The notes: generated from the letters alone by a model not told the origin. A DNA stretch of 64,000 nucleotides from Streptomyces lydicus (GCF_004125265.1 NZ_RDTE01000003.1:62001-126000); one strand, 5' to 3'. Counted from the stretch's first letter, positions 43,906 to 53,768 are shown. A program made the numbers and translations.

Positions 43906-44895
43906 CGTGGATTTCCTTTCCAAGGGTTCCGGGGCAGCCCTGATGCCGCCCTGGAACTGTGGGAGAGCGGCGCGCTTGCACCTCTGCGACCGGCGCCTTG
44001 GGCACGGGGTGAGCTGTGCCGTCCGCTGTGCGCAGGGAGGAAACGTGAAGGCTTCGACCGAGCGTGGTGTGCGCACTCGTCACAGCTGCCTGAGCGCACT
44101 CAGGCGTCGGCGCTCGTACCGCGTGCTCCTGGTGACGCCGCACCGGAGGTCGCCTGATGCCGGATCATCGCCCGTGCCGGACGCAGAGGACGTCCGGCAT
44201 CCGGGTCTGAGGGAGAGAACAGGGGCAGTCCGGGAACCGGCGAGTTGTCGCCCGAGGCAATCACTTGGACGTGCTAGCGGTCTGTGGAGCCCGGCTTGAT
44301 GAGGGATACGCCGATACCGGTACGACCCGATTCAGCGAGGTCGACAGCGTGAGGTGATCTCCACATCCCACGACTCAAAGCAGTCGACGCCTTTTCGGCT
44401 GAAGACCTTTGCCCATGTTGAGCCCTCACGATCTAGATCTGGTGGATCTGGTTCGGGGCTCTCAAGGACTGGCTGATAGCCAGAACGCAGCTGGTTCGGG
44501 CAGCTGACCAGCCCGTCCAAGGAGCGCCCATCAGGAAATGCCGCTGACCGCCAGCACAAAAAGCCGGGCTGGAACCGTTCGCGCACGGAGGTCCCCGGGG
44601 GCAGTGGCACCTGGCTTTCGGAAGCTCGCGCAGCGGCTGCTGCTGCACAGTCACCGGGATGCCTGAGCGACGACGCGGCGACCTTTCTACGGACCGGCCT
44701 TCGGCGGTATCTCGACTGGTATGCGGAGCAGGGCCGGGACGGACTGCGGTTCGTGGGAGAAGGGCAAGCAGCTCCGTGCGACGTACTGTGGGAGCCAGTC
44801 CGGACAAGAGATCAGCCCCAGGCTGTTGGCCCGGGGCTTTCCTCCGGAGCGGGTTACGGGAATCGATGCCGCGCTCTCGCAAGTTTCCACGATGC
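43906..44895. other. Long region without a supportable gene
   Basis: 990 bp between the chimera and the DUF5994 gene. Frames exist on both strands, but none has both a ribosome site and recognisable family features. One plus-strand frame without a start codon reads DAATFLRTGLRRYLDWYAEQ and GRDGLRFVGEGQ at about 44672-44770 and could be a decayed gene. A lower-GC patch lies at 44320-44480. This and the chimera next to it suggest a rearranged area. Confidence 0.35.
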
Positions 44896-45486
44896 TCAGA
44901 TAGCTTCCGTCGCGCCTGATGCCTGAGCAATGACGGCTCGGGCGGGGGAACGAGAGGTCGGAAGACTTGCTCCATGACCGCCTTCGGAGTCCCAGACCGA
45001 GAGCAGGGACAGTTCCTTCTCCTCCACGATCCGGCGTTGCTCCGCTTCGTCCATCAGGGCACTCGCGGTGAGGGTGCCCAGTGGATCGGCGGCCTCGGTC
45101 ATGAGCCGGGCGGCGGTGGCCGGGCTGGTCTCCGGTGGGATGACCAGCAGGTCCCAGCGGCCGACGCTATAGGAGAGCAGCAGCAGCTTGTGCGGGTCTT
45201 GCTCGGCCGTGAACCAGCCGACACCCACTACATGCCCGTCGACGGGCACCTTCCGTGGGATGACCGGCCAGAAGGTGGGGTTCACCGTGACGTGGGTGAT
45301 CCGCCCCCACAGCGGGTCAAGGGCCGCCGTCAGTGCGGGAAGCTCCGCCGTGAGGTCGCGGGAGCGGGGCCACCACGCACCGTCGAGCAGAGCCGGAGCG
45401 GTGCCGGCCGGTGCCAGCATGAGTCGCAGGGGCACCGAAGAGGTCCGGTCTTCGGCCGTCGGCGTATATGGAGTCGTCGTGGTCAT
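44896..45486 (-). CDS. DUF5994-family protein
   Basis: 196 aa. The N-terminal half has LRLMLAPAGTAPALLDGAWW and PRSRDLTAELPALTAALDP, then ITHVTVNPTFWPVIPRKVPV and LLVIPPETSPATAARLM. This matches the Streptomyces DUF5994 family, whose members often come in pairs and have unknown function. No membrane segment or signal is visible. Residues after about 165 (ending SPARAVIAQASGATEAI) look family-variable. The start ATG at 45486 opens a short divergent region (45487-45775) with nothing recognised. Confidence 0.75.
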   Translation of the reverse strand: MTTTTPYTPTAEDRTSSVPLRLMLAPAGTAPALLDGAWWPRSRDLTAELPALTAALDPLWGRITHVTVNPTFWPVIPRKVPVDGHVVGVGWFTAEQDPHKLLLLSYSVGRWDLLVIPPETSPATAARLMTEAADPLGTLTASALMDEAEQRRIVEEKELSLLSVWDSEGGHGASLPTSRSPARAVIAQASGATEAI

Positions 45487-45775
45487 GACGCGGACCTTGC
45501 CCCGAACCGATCACACCGGCCCGGTGTCGTGGATCGCCGAAAACGACACGAGCGTGGAGGCCGGTGTACGAATTGCCCTCGGTAGTTCCAGCTTACTCCT
45601 GGTAAGGCTCGCCGGGCCGATCCGGAGCGACGGGAATGAACGGCACAGGAGGCCTCGGGGTACTCGGCCCGCGAATTGCGAAGAGGCAGCGCCTCCCGTG
45701 CGGGCAGTCGGACACTCTCGTGCGACATCGGCTGCCAACGAGTCTGCCGGCCGCAGAACCGCGTAGGTCGTCCGG

Positions 45776-46198
45776 TCAGCCGAGGAAGGACAGCCGGACC
45801 TGGCGCTCAGGGCCGTCCCGGTCGGTGTTCACCAGGACGACGGACTGCGAGGTCCCCAGCTCCAGCTCGCCTTCGACCACGGGCAACGTGGCGTGTGGCG
45901 GCACCAGAGCCGCGAGCACATGGCCGCTGCCCTGGCCTGGACCACCGTGGCGGTCCCCCCGGCGGTTGTCCGCGGGAAGAATGCCGCGGAGGGCTGCCAA
46001 CAGGTCATCGTCACTGCCCGCGCCGGTCTCGATGACGGCCAGGCCGGACGTCGGGTGCGAGGTGAAAACGTTCAGCAGTCCGTTTCGCCCGTGTGCGGCC
46101 TCCCGGAGGAACGCGGAGCATGCGTTCGTCAGGTCGTGCATGGTCTCAGTGACGCCGGTTGCCATGGTGATGGTGCGGGTGGTGAAGGTGCCAGCCAT
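45776..46198 (-). CDS. YjbQ/UPF0047 family protein
   Basis: 140 aa. The family features LLNVFTSHPTSGLAVIETG, GHVLAALVPPHATLPVVEGE, LELGTSQSVVLVNTDRDGPE and the ending RQVRLSFLG are all present. YjbQ proteins have been given a weak thiamine-phosphate synthase activity, and their normal role is not settled. A short protein of usual length for the family. Upstream and downstream neighbours are small proteins on the same strand. Confidence 0.85.
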   Translation of the reverse strand: MAGTFTTRTITMATGVTETMHDLTNACSAFLREAAHGRNGLLNVFTSHPTSGLAVIETGAGSDDDLLAALRGILPADNRRGDRHGGPGQGSGHVLAALVPPHATLPVVEGELELGTSQSVVLVNTDRDGPERQVRLSFLG

Positions 46199-46399
46199 GG
46201 TTCACCGGTACCCGCCACGGAGGAACGGCATAACGGCCGGATGGGTTGTTCTCCGGGCCTCCGCTCTCGGCCGAAGGGTGCGGACGCCGCCAGAGCATGG
46301 CGTCAACCGTGCTCTTCAGCCTCCATGCGCCGAATCCCCTGGTGCGTCAGCGTCAAGGGGCCGACTCTGTCGCAGCCGCATGTCTGAGGCCCGAATTCC

Positions 46400-46669
46400 T
46401 CAGACCTCGTCCGCGTGCGGGCCGTCACGCGCGGCTGACCTGCTGGTCACCAGCCATGGCCGGGCCGTCGTGTTGGGTTCGGGGGTGTGCATGGTGTCCA
46501 CCGTGATGTGGAGCCGGGTCCCGCCGTCGTGGCCGGCGGGGTAGCTGCGCTGCTCGGTGGCGGGGAAGCAGTGCCGGAGCGCTTCTGCGACCCGGCGCGC
46601 GGCCTCGGGGGATGCGGCGACGATACGGACCTCGGCCATCCCCGAAGGCATCGGTTCTACAGGTCTCAT
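46400..46669 (-). CDS. Small conserved Streptomyces protein of unknown function
   Basis: 89 aa from the ATG at 46669 with GAGAGG 6 nt upstream. MAEVRIVAASPEAARRVAEA and FPATEQRSYPAGHDGGTRLH resemble a short ferredoxin-like alpha/beta protein that I recall as common in Streptomyces. No catalytic motif was seen. The C-terminal 25 residues are variable. Function unknown. Confidence 0.6.
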   Translation of the reverse strand: MRPVEPMPSGMAEVRIVAASPEAARRVAEALRHCFPATEQRSYPAGHDGGTRLHITVDTMHTPEPNTTARPWLVTSRSAARDGPHADEV

Positions 46670-46872
46670 GCCGGCCTCTCTCTGTCAGGCGTGCACCTTG
46701 CGCGCGATGCGAGAACACCGGGTTCGGATCCCCGTCAGCAGAAGACGGGATCAGCGACGAAGCGCCGGGCACTCAGTCGATCACGGTGAGCATTTTCCGG
46801 CATGCGGACGTCTGGCGAAGGGCCCACGTCGCACTGCGCCGGTCTTGCGGCCTGCTACTTCGAGAGCAGTCT

Positions 46873-48246
46873 TCAAGATGGCATGGTCTGTTCGTCGCTG
46901 CTCCTTGCGCCGGTGTAGGGGGCGTGGGGAGCTGGAAAGTCCAGGCACAGAACGGTGGCGTCGTCGCGCGGGTCGTGGTTCGAAAGTTCCAGGACGGTTT
47001 CGGTGAAGAGGCGTACGGCGTCGCGTGGGTGCCACTCGCTGGTCTGCCGGAGCAGGTCACTCAGGTCGGCTTCGGTCCCGTGGGGCTCCAGCATGCCGTC
47101 GGAGAGCAGGATCAACCGGTCGCCTTGGCGCAGGTCGAGGCTCTGGAGGCGGTAGCCCGGGTTCGGCGTGACGCCGAAGGGGAGGTCGACCAGGGGAGTG
47201 ATCTCCTCGACCTGCCCGTCCCGCAGGCGCAGCGGCCAGACGTGCCCGGCGTTGACGAAGGTGACCTGGCCGGTGTCGAGACTGACCCGCAGCAGCTGAC
47301 CGGTGACCATGACCTGGCCACCATGCCGGATAACGGCCTGGCGCACCTGCTCCGACTGGTCGTCGAACGCCTGATGCGCTCGGTCGGCGTAGTCTGCGAC
47401 AGCCTGGTGGGCATCCTGGGCCTGGCCGAGGAGGCTGCCGCCGGCCCGGCGGGCATTACGCAGGGCTCCGACAACCATGGTCGCCAGCAGTGCCGCCTGC
47501 ACGTCGTGTCCCATGGCGTCGGTGAGGGACAGGTGCAGGGCATGACGGTCGAGCGTGTAGTCGAACGTGTCCCCGCCGATGTCGGCAGCCGGCTCAAGTG
47601 CTCCGGCGACGATGAACCGGCCGGTGTCGCAGGTGAAGGAATCGGGAAGCAGCCGGTGCTGGATCTCGGCGGCCAGCGACAGGCGTGTGGTGCGACGGCC
47701 CCATTCGTACAGATCGGTGAAGCGTCGATTGACGATCACCACATAGGCCAGCGCATGGGCGGCCTCGACAATGAGTTGCCTCGTCTGGCGGTCGGGGCGG
47801 GCAGGCACCGTCAGCTCCAGCAGACCGATCGCATCCCCGCGGTCGGACACCGGCGCGATGACCTGGAACAGGCCCGGTCCGCCCGCTCCCTCCCGATCGC
47901 CGCTCACCACGTGCGCCTGCTGGGAGCGGACCACTCGCTCGTAGACCGAGCCGCGCAGTTGGATCCGCCGCGGCTGCTCCGGCCCGCCCTCCGCAGCAGC
48001 CCCGGTCAGCCGTACGACGGCCTTGCCGCCGAGGTCCGTGATCAGAAAGGACACCTCGGTCGCAGCAAGCCTCCTCGCCAGCAGCCGGGCCAGTACGGAG
48101 ACGGCCGTCTCCGGGGGCGCCGACTCCACTGACCTCAACAGCTCACCCAACCACGCCCGCTCACCTGCCACGCGACACACCTCCGCGGCGATCTCACCGA
48201 CCAGTCGGCCGGACCCCGGCCACGCTCGGGACGGCACATCCATCAC
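46873..48246 (-). CDS. PP2C-family (SpoIIE/RsbU-like) serine phosphatase with GAF-like domain
   Basis: 457 aa. Residues about 35-180 resemble a GAF sensor (VSVLARLLARRLAATEVSFL, VIAPVSDRGDAIGLLELTV). Residues 200-445 form a SpoIIE phosphatase: LSLAAEIQHRLLPDSF, ADIGGDTFDYTLD, LSLTDAMGHDVQAALLATMV, LSDGMLE and RDDATVLCLDF, which keep the metal-binding Asp residues. Such proteins dephosphorylate anti-anti-sigma factors in stress and development pathways of Streptomyces. No sigma, anti-sigma or antagonist gene is adjacent. Confidence 0.88.
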   Translation of the reverse strand: MMDVPSRAWPGSGRLVGEIAAEVCRVAGERAWLGELLRSVESAPPETAVSVLARLLARRLAATEVSFLITDLGGKAVVRLTGAAAEGGPEQPRRIQLRGSVYERVVRSQQAHVVSGDREGAGGPGLFQVIAPVSDRGDAIGLLELTVPARPDRQTRQLIVEAAHALAYVVIVNRRFTDLYEWGRRTTRLSLAAEIQHRLLPDSFTCDTGRFIVAGALEPAADIGGDTFDYTLDRHALHLSLTDAMGHDVQAALLATMVVGALRNARRAGGSLLGQAQDAHQAVADYADRAHQAFDDQSEQVRQAVIRHGGQVMVTGQLLRVSLDTGQVTFVNAGHVWPLRLRDGQVEEITPLVDLPFGVTPNPGYRLQSLDLRQGDRLILLSDGMLEPHGTEADLSDLLRQTSEWHPRDAVRLFTETVLELSNHDPRDDATVLCLDFPAPHAPYTGARSSDEQTMPS

Positions 48247-48382
48247 CGATCGACGTATTTGCCACCTTCTGCGAAGAATATCTTCTTGGTGGTCACGGTT
48301 GCAGCGTGGTGGCCCCGAGTCGGCCAGACCGGACGGATTGGCTGGAGTGCAGTGTGATGCGGGCCATGGGCAGGAAGGGCTG

Positions 48383-48610
48383 TCAGTCAGTGGTGCGGGT
48401 GTGCCGGCGGTGGATGCCGAACCAGGTCGCGGCCGCTGCCGCTGCCGCTGCCGCTGTGGCGACTACGGCAAAGGTGCCGAGGTTGCCTCCGGAGAACATC
48501 TGCTCGCCGTAGAGGACGGCCCGCACGGGCACGGAGACGGCGCAGGAGAGAGCTCCCCAGCTCAGGCCTGCTGCTACGGCCTTCCTCGCGGTGGCTGATC
48601 GTCCGTTCAT
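48383..48610 (-). CDS. Small membrane protein
   Basis: 75 aa from the ATG at 48610 (GAGGA about 6 nt upstream). Two hydrophobic segments, AVAAGLSWGALSCAVSVPVR and LGTFAVVATAAAAAAAAATW, flank a short loop; the second contains an Ala run encoded by GCTGCCGCT-like repeats. The C-terminus is basic (FGIHRRHTRTTD). No family recognised. The plausible start and ribosome site make it a likely real gene. Confidence 0.5.
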   Translation of the reverse strand: MNGRSATARKAVAAGLSWGALSCAVSVPVRAVLYGEQMFSGGNLGTFAVVATAAAAAAAAATWFGIHRRHTRTTD

Positions 48611-48872
48611 GGCAGTCCTCACGCGCAGTGGCTCAGCAGAAACGGGCGTTGATCCGGGTCCGGTAGACCGGTGAGTCGGCACACTCGACCTCGGCCTTAC
48701 GCTCTCTTGGCTTTAACGAGGACGGTTCCCAGGTGGACAAGGGTGCATCCGGAAAGGGCCAGACATGCGTTCCTCCGGAACCGCGCCAAACCGGCTGCTC
48801 AGATTCCATCTGACCGGCATCCCTCTCACGCTCCGTTCGTGCTGAGGCACAACGGCGCGTCAACTCCCTTTG

Positions 48873-50381
48873 CTACACGGACGGTACGCCGGTCTGTTCG
48901 AGGTCTCTGGAGCCGGATATGCGCCCTTGATCCAGTACGTGCACGCTGTCGGTGTAGGTGGTGATGAGGTCGAGTTCGTGGCTGACGAGGACGAGGGTGA
49001 GTCCGCGTTCCGTGCGCAGGCGGGTGAGGAGGTCCAGGATCGCGCCGGCGGTCGAGGGGTCGAGTGCCGAGGTGACTTCGTCGCAGAGCAGGAGATCGGG
49101 TTCGGTGGCCAGGGCCCGGGCTATGGAGGCGCGTTGGCGCTGTCCGCCGGAGAGTTCGTGGGGATAGCGGTCGGCGAAGTCGGCGGGGAGGCCGACGTCG
49201 TCGAGGAGTTCGCGGACCCGGGCGGGCATCTGGGGCTTGGCGGCGATCCGGTGGAGTTGGAGCGGACGGGTGAGGGAGGCTCCGACGGTGCGGGTGGGGT
49301 TGAGGGCGCCGAGCGGGTTCTGCGGGACGAGTTGGATGCTCTTCTGCTGTGCGCGGTTGCGCCTGCGGACATGTGAGGGGAGCGGACGGCCGTGCCATGA
49401 CAGGGTGCCGGCGTCGGGTGTCTGGAGGCCGGCCAGGGCGCGCAGCAGGGTGGTCTTGCCGGACCCTGACGGGCCGGTGATGCCGGTGGCGCTGCCGACC
49501 GGTGCGTGGAAGTGCACGGAGTTCAGCGCCTGGTGCGTGTGGCCGCGATGGGTGAAGGCGACGTGCAGGTCCGTGGCGCGCAGTCCGTCGCCGGCAGCGG
49601 TGCCGGCGGCCTGGGCGCGGGAGGCGATGGGCTTGCGGAGGGCAGCGGGCCGGTGTGCCGCGGTGGGCGAAGTGAGGGTGGTGACGGTGTCGGCGCAGGC
49701 GTCGACCACGTGCGGGTCGTGGCAGGCGAGGATGACGGTGATGCCGCGGTCGGCGGCGAGGTGGCGCAGCAGGTCGACGATCTCGTCGCGCAGGGCGGTA
49801 TCGAGCCCGGCGGTGGGTTCGTCGAGCAGGAGGATCTTGGGCTTCCGGGACAGGGCGCGGGCGAGCGCGAGTCGGCGTTGCTGCCCGCCGGACAGTGCGC
49901 CGGGGCGGTGGTGGGCGAGCGCGTCGGGCAGGCGGCATTCCCTCATGAGTGCCGCGACCGCGTCGGGTGCGGGGTCGGAGGCGACTTCCGTGACCAGTTG
50001 GGCCGCGGTCATGCGGGGATTGAGGGCGGATCCGGGGTCCTGCCCGACGTAGGCGACGTGGTGACGGCGCAGGGTTCGCAGGGCGTCGGGAGTGAGGGTG
50101 AAGACGTCCTGTCCGAGGGTTCGAACGGCTCCGGAGGTGACCTCGGCACCTTGCGGGAGGTCTCCGATGAGGGCCCGCAGCAACGTGGTCTTGCCCGAGC
50201 CCGAGGGGCCGGTCAGGGCTGCGATCTTGCCTGCTTGCAGACTCAGGCTGATGGTGTCCAGCAGGGTCGCGCCGTTGGTCAGGCGGATTTCGAGGTCGGT
50301 GACCGCGACGGGTGGTGTCGTGTCGGACGAGTCCATGTGCGTGTCCCGGGGTGTGGTCGCGGGGCGGCCGGTCGTGGTCAT
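48873..50381 (-). CDS. Fused ABC transporter ATPase, peptide/nickel (Opp/Dpp) type
   Basis: 502 aa with two complete ATPase halves. Each has a Walker A (LTGPSGSGKTTLLRAL and ITGPSGSGKTTLLRAL), a signature (LSGGQQRRLALARAL and LSGGQRQRASIARAL) and a Walker B (ILLLDEPTAG and LLLCDEVTSA). The fusion fits the DppD/DppF-type pairing. The start overlaps the preceding permease by 4 nt. It is the last gene of the iron-box operon SBP-permease-permease-ATPase, and would power import of a metal chelate or peptide. Confidence 0.9.
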   Translation of the reverse strand: MTTTGRPATTPRDTHMDSSDTTPPVAVTDLEIRLTNGATLLDTISLSLQAGKIAALTGPSGSGKTTLLRALIGDLPQGAEVTSGAVRTLGQDVFTLTPDALRTLRRHHVAYVGQDPGSALNPRMTAAQLVTEVASDPAPDAVAALMRECRLPDALAHHRPGALSGGQQRRLALARALSRKPKILLLDEPTAGLDTALRDEIVDLLRHLAADRGITVILACHDPHVVDACADTVTTLTSPTAAHRPAALRKPIASRAQAAGTAAGDGLRATDLHVAFTHRGHTHQALNSVHFHAPVGSATGITGPSGSGKTTLLRALAGLQTPDAGTLSWHGRPLPSHVRRRNRAQQKSIQLVPQNPLGALNPTRTVGASLTRPLQLHRIAAKPQMPARVRELLDDVGLPADFADRYPHELSGGQRQRASIARALATEPDLLLCDEVTSALDPSTAGAILDLLTRLRTERGLTLVLVSHELDLITTYTDSVHVLDQGRISGSRDLEQTGVPSV

Positions 50382-51223
50382 CGCAGGGCGGCCCTGCGTG
50401 CGGTGGCGGGGGCCAGGGCGTTGGCGGCAAGGTTGACGCTGATGGCGAGCAGACCGATGGCGAGGCCGGGGGCGACGACGGCCCAGGGGTTGAGCAGGAT
50501 GCCGGGGCCGTTCTCACGGATCATCAACGCCCAGTCGGCTTCGGGGGGTTGGGGGCCGAGCTGGAGGAAGCCGGCCATGGAGATGACGTAGACCGCGTCG
50601 ACGAAGCGCAGGCCGAACAGGGCCAGGATCGTGGCGCGGAGGTTGGGCAGGATCTCCCGCAGGGCCAGGTGCGCCGTGCCCTCGCCACCGGCGATGGCCG
50701 CCTCGATGAACCCCGCGGTGGCGAGCGGAGCGGCCGCACTGGCCACGATGCGCACCGCGTAGGGAGTGCCCAGGAGGATGGCGGCGCAGGTGATGGCCAG
50801 TCGGCCGCCGCCGGGCCAGGCCAGCGCGAGGAGCATGATGCCCAGGACCGGCGGCAGCAGGATGGAGGTGTCCGCGATGCGTTCGACGAGCCGCCCGAGC
50901 CGGGGGTGGAGGACGGCGAAGCAGCCCAGCAGCGTGGCCGCCAGCGTGACGACGACCGCCACGGTCAGGGCGCTGCCGATCAGAGCGCTGCCGCCGTGCA
51001 GGAGTCGGCTGAGGACGTCCCGTCCGAGTTGGTCGCCTCCCAGGACGGCGTCCGTGCCGGCTTCGCCGTAGGGGGCGGTGACGGGTTTGTCGACGGAGTG
51101 CGCGGCCGGCAACGGCCCGAGGACCGCGCCGAGCACGAGGAGGACGGCTGGGATGACGGGCAGGAACATGCGCGGCCGGGGGCGGCGTGCGGCCCGTGGG
51201 TCGAGGACCGCGGCGGCAGTCAT
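50378..51223 (-). CDS. ABC transporter permease (DppC/NikC type)
   Basis: 281 aa with about six membrane segments. The start ATG at 51223 overlaps the upstream permease stop (TCATGA on the plus strand). GTDAVLGGDQLGRDVLSRLLHGGSAL is the DppC N-terminal signature and GGEGTAHLALREILPNLRATIL is the EAA loop that contacts the ATPase. It also overlaps the ATPase gene by 4 nt. Part of the iron-regulated importer. Confidence 0.9.
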   Translation of the reverse strand: MTAAAVLDPRAARRPRPRMFLPVIPAVLLVLGAVLGPLPAAHSVDKPVTAPYGEAGTDAVLGGDQLGRDVLSRLLHGGSALIGSALTVAVVVTLAATLLGCFAVLHPRLGRLVERIADTSILLPPVLGIMLLALAWPGGGRLAITCAAILLGTPYAVRIVASAAAPLATAGFIEAAIAGGEGTAHLALREILPNLRATILALFGLRFVDAVYVISMAGFLQLGPQPPEADWALMIRENGPGILLNPWAVVAPGLAIGLLAISVNLAANALAPATARRAALR

Positions 51224-52227
51224 GAGCGGGCTCCCAGGGTACGGGCGCGGACGAGGTCGGCCAGGAGGAGGACGACGGTGATCAGGGCTGCCGCGCAGGC
51301 GACGACAGCGGCGATGACCGGGGTGTCCCGGTCGGCCACCGCTCCGGCCAGCACCGTGCCGATGCCCGGGTAGTTGAAGAGGGTCTCCACCACCACCGTG
51401 CCGCCGAGGAGCATCCCGGTGGAGGTGGCGATGCCGGTGGCGATGGCAGGCCAGGCTCCTGGCAGGGCGTGGCGCAGCAGCACGCGCCGGACGGGCAGGC
51501 CGTCCAGGTGGGCGGCCTCGACGTGCGGGGTCGCGGCCTGATCGGCGAGGGCGGCGCGGACGATCCGGGTGTTCCAGCCGGTCTGCGGGACGGTCAGGGC
51601 GAGGACCGGCATGATCAGCATGGTCCAGGATGCCGGAGCGCCGTCGCCGCCGGTGACGGTGGCGGCGGGCAGCCAGCCGGTCCACAGCGACAGGACGAGC
51701 AACAGGCCGATGGAGACCACGAATTCAGGCAGCGCGAAGGCCGCGGTGGAGGTCAGGTCCACCACCCGGTCGACGGCGCCCTTGGGGCGGGCGGCCGCCC
51801 AGATGCCGAGGGCGAGGGCGGCGAGGACGGTGAGGACGAAGGCGGTGGTGCCCAGCACGACGGTGTTGGGCAGCGGCGCGGCCAGCAGGTCGCTGACGCG
51901 TTCCCCGCGGGCGGAAGTGCCGAGGTCGCCGGTGGGCAGGGCGGTGATCCAGTCCCAGAAGCGTTCCCACACCGGCCGGTCCAGGCCGAGCAGATGCCGG
52001 CGGGCGGCGATGCCGGCGGCCCCCTCACCGCGCTCGGAGGTGGCCGAGGCCGCGTCGCCGGGCAGCAGCTCGATCGCCGCGAACACCACTGCCAGCAGCA
52101 CCACCAGCATCAGGAGGCGTTTGCCCAGCACCGCTCCGATGCGCAGCGCGACGGCGCCCGCCTTGCGCGCGGCCGAGGCCGCCACGGGCTGCGTGGCGAC
52201 CTCGGTGGACGACATGCTGCCCGTCAC
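51220..52227 (-). CDS. ABC transporter permease (DppB/NikB type)
   Basis: 335 aa from the GTG at 52227, which overlaps the binding-protein stop by 4 nt (GTGA); an ATG at 52215 is the alternative. Membrane segments begin at LLMLVVLLAVVFAAIELLPG. RHLLGLDRPVWERFWDWITA, AFVLTVLAALALGIWAA and the EAA loop (HLDGLPVRRVLLRHALPGAW) match DppB-type permeases. It forms the channel with the next gene product. Confidence 0.88.
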   Translation of the reverse strand: MTGSMSSTEVATQPVAASAARKAGAVALRIGAVLGKRLLMLVVLLAVVFAAIELLPGDAASATSERGEGAAGIAARRHLLGLDRPVWERFWDWITALPTGDLGTSARGERVSDLLAAPLPNTVVLGTTAFVLTVLAALALGIWAAARPKGAVDRVVDLTSTAAFALPEFVVSIGLLLVLSLWTGWLPAATVTGGDGAPASWTMLIMPVLALTVPQTGWNTRIVRAALADQAATPHVEAAHLDGLPVRRVLLRHALPGAWPAIATGIATSTGMLLGGTVVVETLFNYPGIGTVLAGAVADRDTPVIAAVVACAAALITVVLLLADLVRARTLGARS

Positions 52228-53768
52228 TGCGCCAGCCAGACGTTCTCGAGCTGGACACGTCCGTAGCCGGGGAGCTTGGGCAGGCCGTGGACCTTGGGCG
52301 CGGCCAGGTCGATGCCGTCGGCCATGCCCCACAACAGGTACCCGGACTTCTCGTACTCGATCTGCTGCAGGTCCTTCAGGGCGGCGGTGCGGGCCTTGGG
52401 GTCGGCGGTGGCGATGACCTTGTGGTACGCGGCGTCGAAGTCCTTGTCGGACCAGTCGGCTTCGTTCTGCCCGGCGCTGGTGGTCATGGTCTTGGAGGCG
52501 AAGAAGACCACGGAGTCGTTGGTGCCCCAGTAGTTGGTGTAGAAGTCGCCCTTGAGCCAGGTCTTCTGGTAGAAGGTGCCGGACTCCTGCTTGACGACCT
52601 TGACCTTGACGCCGGCCTCGCGGGCCTGGGAGGCGAACAGCGTCGCGGACTCGGCGAGCCCGGCGATGTCCTCGGTGGTGGCCAGCTCGTAGGTCTTGGA
52701 GAAGTCGAACTTCGCTTCCTTGAGCAGCTTCTTGGCCTTCGCCAGGTCGCGGTGGCACTGCGGAATGCTCTTGGCGTAGTCGGGGTCGCCGGTGCCCAGG
52801 ATGTCGTTGGCGACCGTGCCGTAGCCGGACAGGACCTGCTTGACCATCGCCTCGCGGTCCACGATGAGCTTCATCGCCGCACGGACCCTGGGGTCCGCGA
52901 ACGGTCCGCCGGAGGTCCGCATCACGATCGGCATCGCCATGTCGTTGGGGCGGCGGACGACTGTGATGTCCTTGCGCGCGTCGGCGGTGCGGGCGGCGAC
53001 GGCACCGGCGTTGGAGGCGACGTCGATCTGGCCGGACATCATGGCGTTCGCCATCGCCTGCGGGCTTTCGAACATGGTCACCTCGATGGCGTCGAGGTGG
53101 ACCGTCCCGCCGTGCCAGTGCTCGTTGCGCAGCAGGCGGGCGTTGCCTCCTCGGTACCAGTCGAGCTTGAAGGGTCCGGTGCCCGGAGCCTTGGCGATCT
53201 CCTTCTCGGGCGTGTCCTTCTTCATGATGAACGTCGACAGGCGGGTGAGCATGGGGAGTTCGGCGTTGGCGTAGTCGGAGACGAGGACGACGGTGTCCTT
53301 GCCCTCGGCGGTGATGTGGTCCGCCGTGATGCCGGGCAGCCGGGCGGCGCCGGCGGGGGTGTTGCGCAGGCGGCGCAGCGACCACACCACGTCGTCCGCG
53401 GTGACCGGGGTGCCGTCGTGGAAGGTCGCACCCTTGGCGATCTTGAAGCGCCAGGTCTTGAGGTCCTTCGAGGGGGTGAACGAGGCGGCCAGGCGGCCGA
53501 CGGTGTTGTCCTTCAGGCCCGGTGCGGTGAGGGTGTCGTAGACGAGGGCGATGACGAGGTAGTCGCTCTCGTTGCCCTGGTTGCCGTGCGGATCGCGGGT
53601 GATGGCGGAGGAGCGGCCGAGCGCGCCGATGCGGAGCGTGCCGCCCTTTCTCGGCTTGCCGCCGGGGTCGGAGGAGGTCGCGTTGTCGCCGCCTCCGCAA
53701 GCGGCCAGCAGTGCTGCGGCACCTATGCCGCCACCGGCCCACAGCACCTGACGCCTGTTGAAGTTCAC
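52224..53768 (-). CDS. Solute-binding lipoprotein, family 5 (peptide/nickel type)
   Basis: 514 aa from the GTG at 53768 (GAGG 5 nt upstream). The N-terminus NRRQVLWAGGGIGAAALLAAC is a Tat-like lipoprotein signal with lipid Cys24. Family 5 features include TWRFKIAKGATFHDGTPVTA, ADDVVWSLRRL and APGTGPFKLDWY. An iron box lies 30 bp upstream of the start, so expression should rise when iron is low. Members of this family bind peptides, nickel chelates and opine-type metallophores. The ligand here is probably the product of the divergent biosynthetic operon. Confidence 0.9.
   Translation of the reverse strand: MNFNRRQVLWAGGGIGAAALLAACGGGDNATSSDPGGKPRKGGTLRIGALGRSSAITRDPHGNQGNESDYLVIALVYDTLTAPGLKDNTVGRLAASFTPSKDLKTWRFKIAKGATFHDGTPVTADDVVWSLRRLRNTPAGAARLPGITADHITAEGKDTVVLVSDYANAELPMLTRLSTFIMKKDTPEKEIAKAPGTGPFKLDWYRGGNARLLRNEHWHGGTVHLDAIEVTMFESPQAMANAMMSGQIDVASNAGAVAARTADARKDITVVRRPNDMAMPIVMRTSGGPFADPRVRAAMKLIVDREAMVKQVLSGYGTVANDILGTGDPDYAKSIPQCHRDLAKAKKLLKEAKFDFSKTYELATTEDIAGLAESATLFASQAREAGVKVKVVKQESGTFYQKTWLKGDFYTNYWGTNDSVVFFASKTMTTSAGQNEADWSDKDFDAAYHKVIATADPKARTAALKDLQQIEYEKSGYLLWGMADGIDLAAPKVHGLPKLPGYGRVQLENVWLAQ

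Noticed and set aside
44332..44975. Overlapping minus-strand frames in the gene-free gap
   Set aside because: One (44332-44610) looks protein-like in part, but neither has a ribosome site or a recognised family, so no CDS was called.
46705..46760. A GGTTCGGATCCCC string like a tRNA T-arm
   Set aside because: No acceptor stem, anticodon arm or CCA end could be fitted around it. No tRNA or rRNA genes were found in the window.
46612..48132. A 506-codon plus-strand frame opposite the PP2C phosphatase
   Set aside because: The minus strand holds the metal-binding motifs of SpoIIE phosphatases. The plus frame is a shadow.
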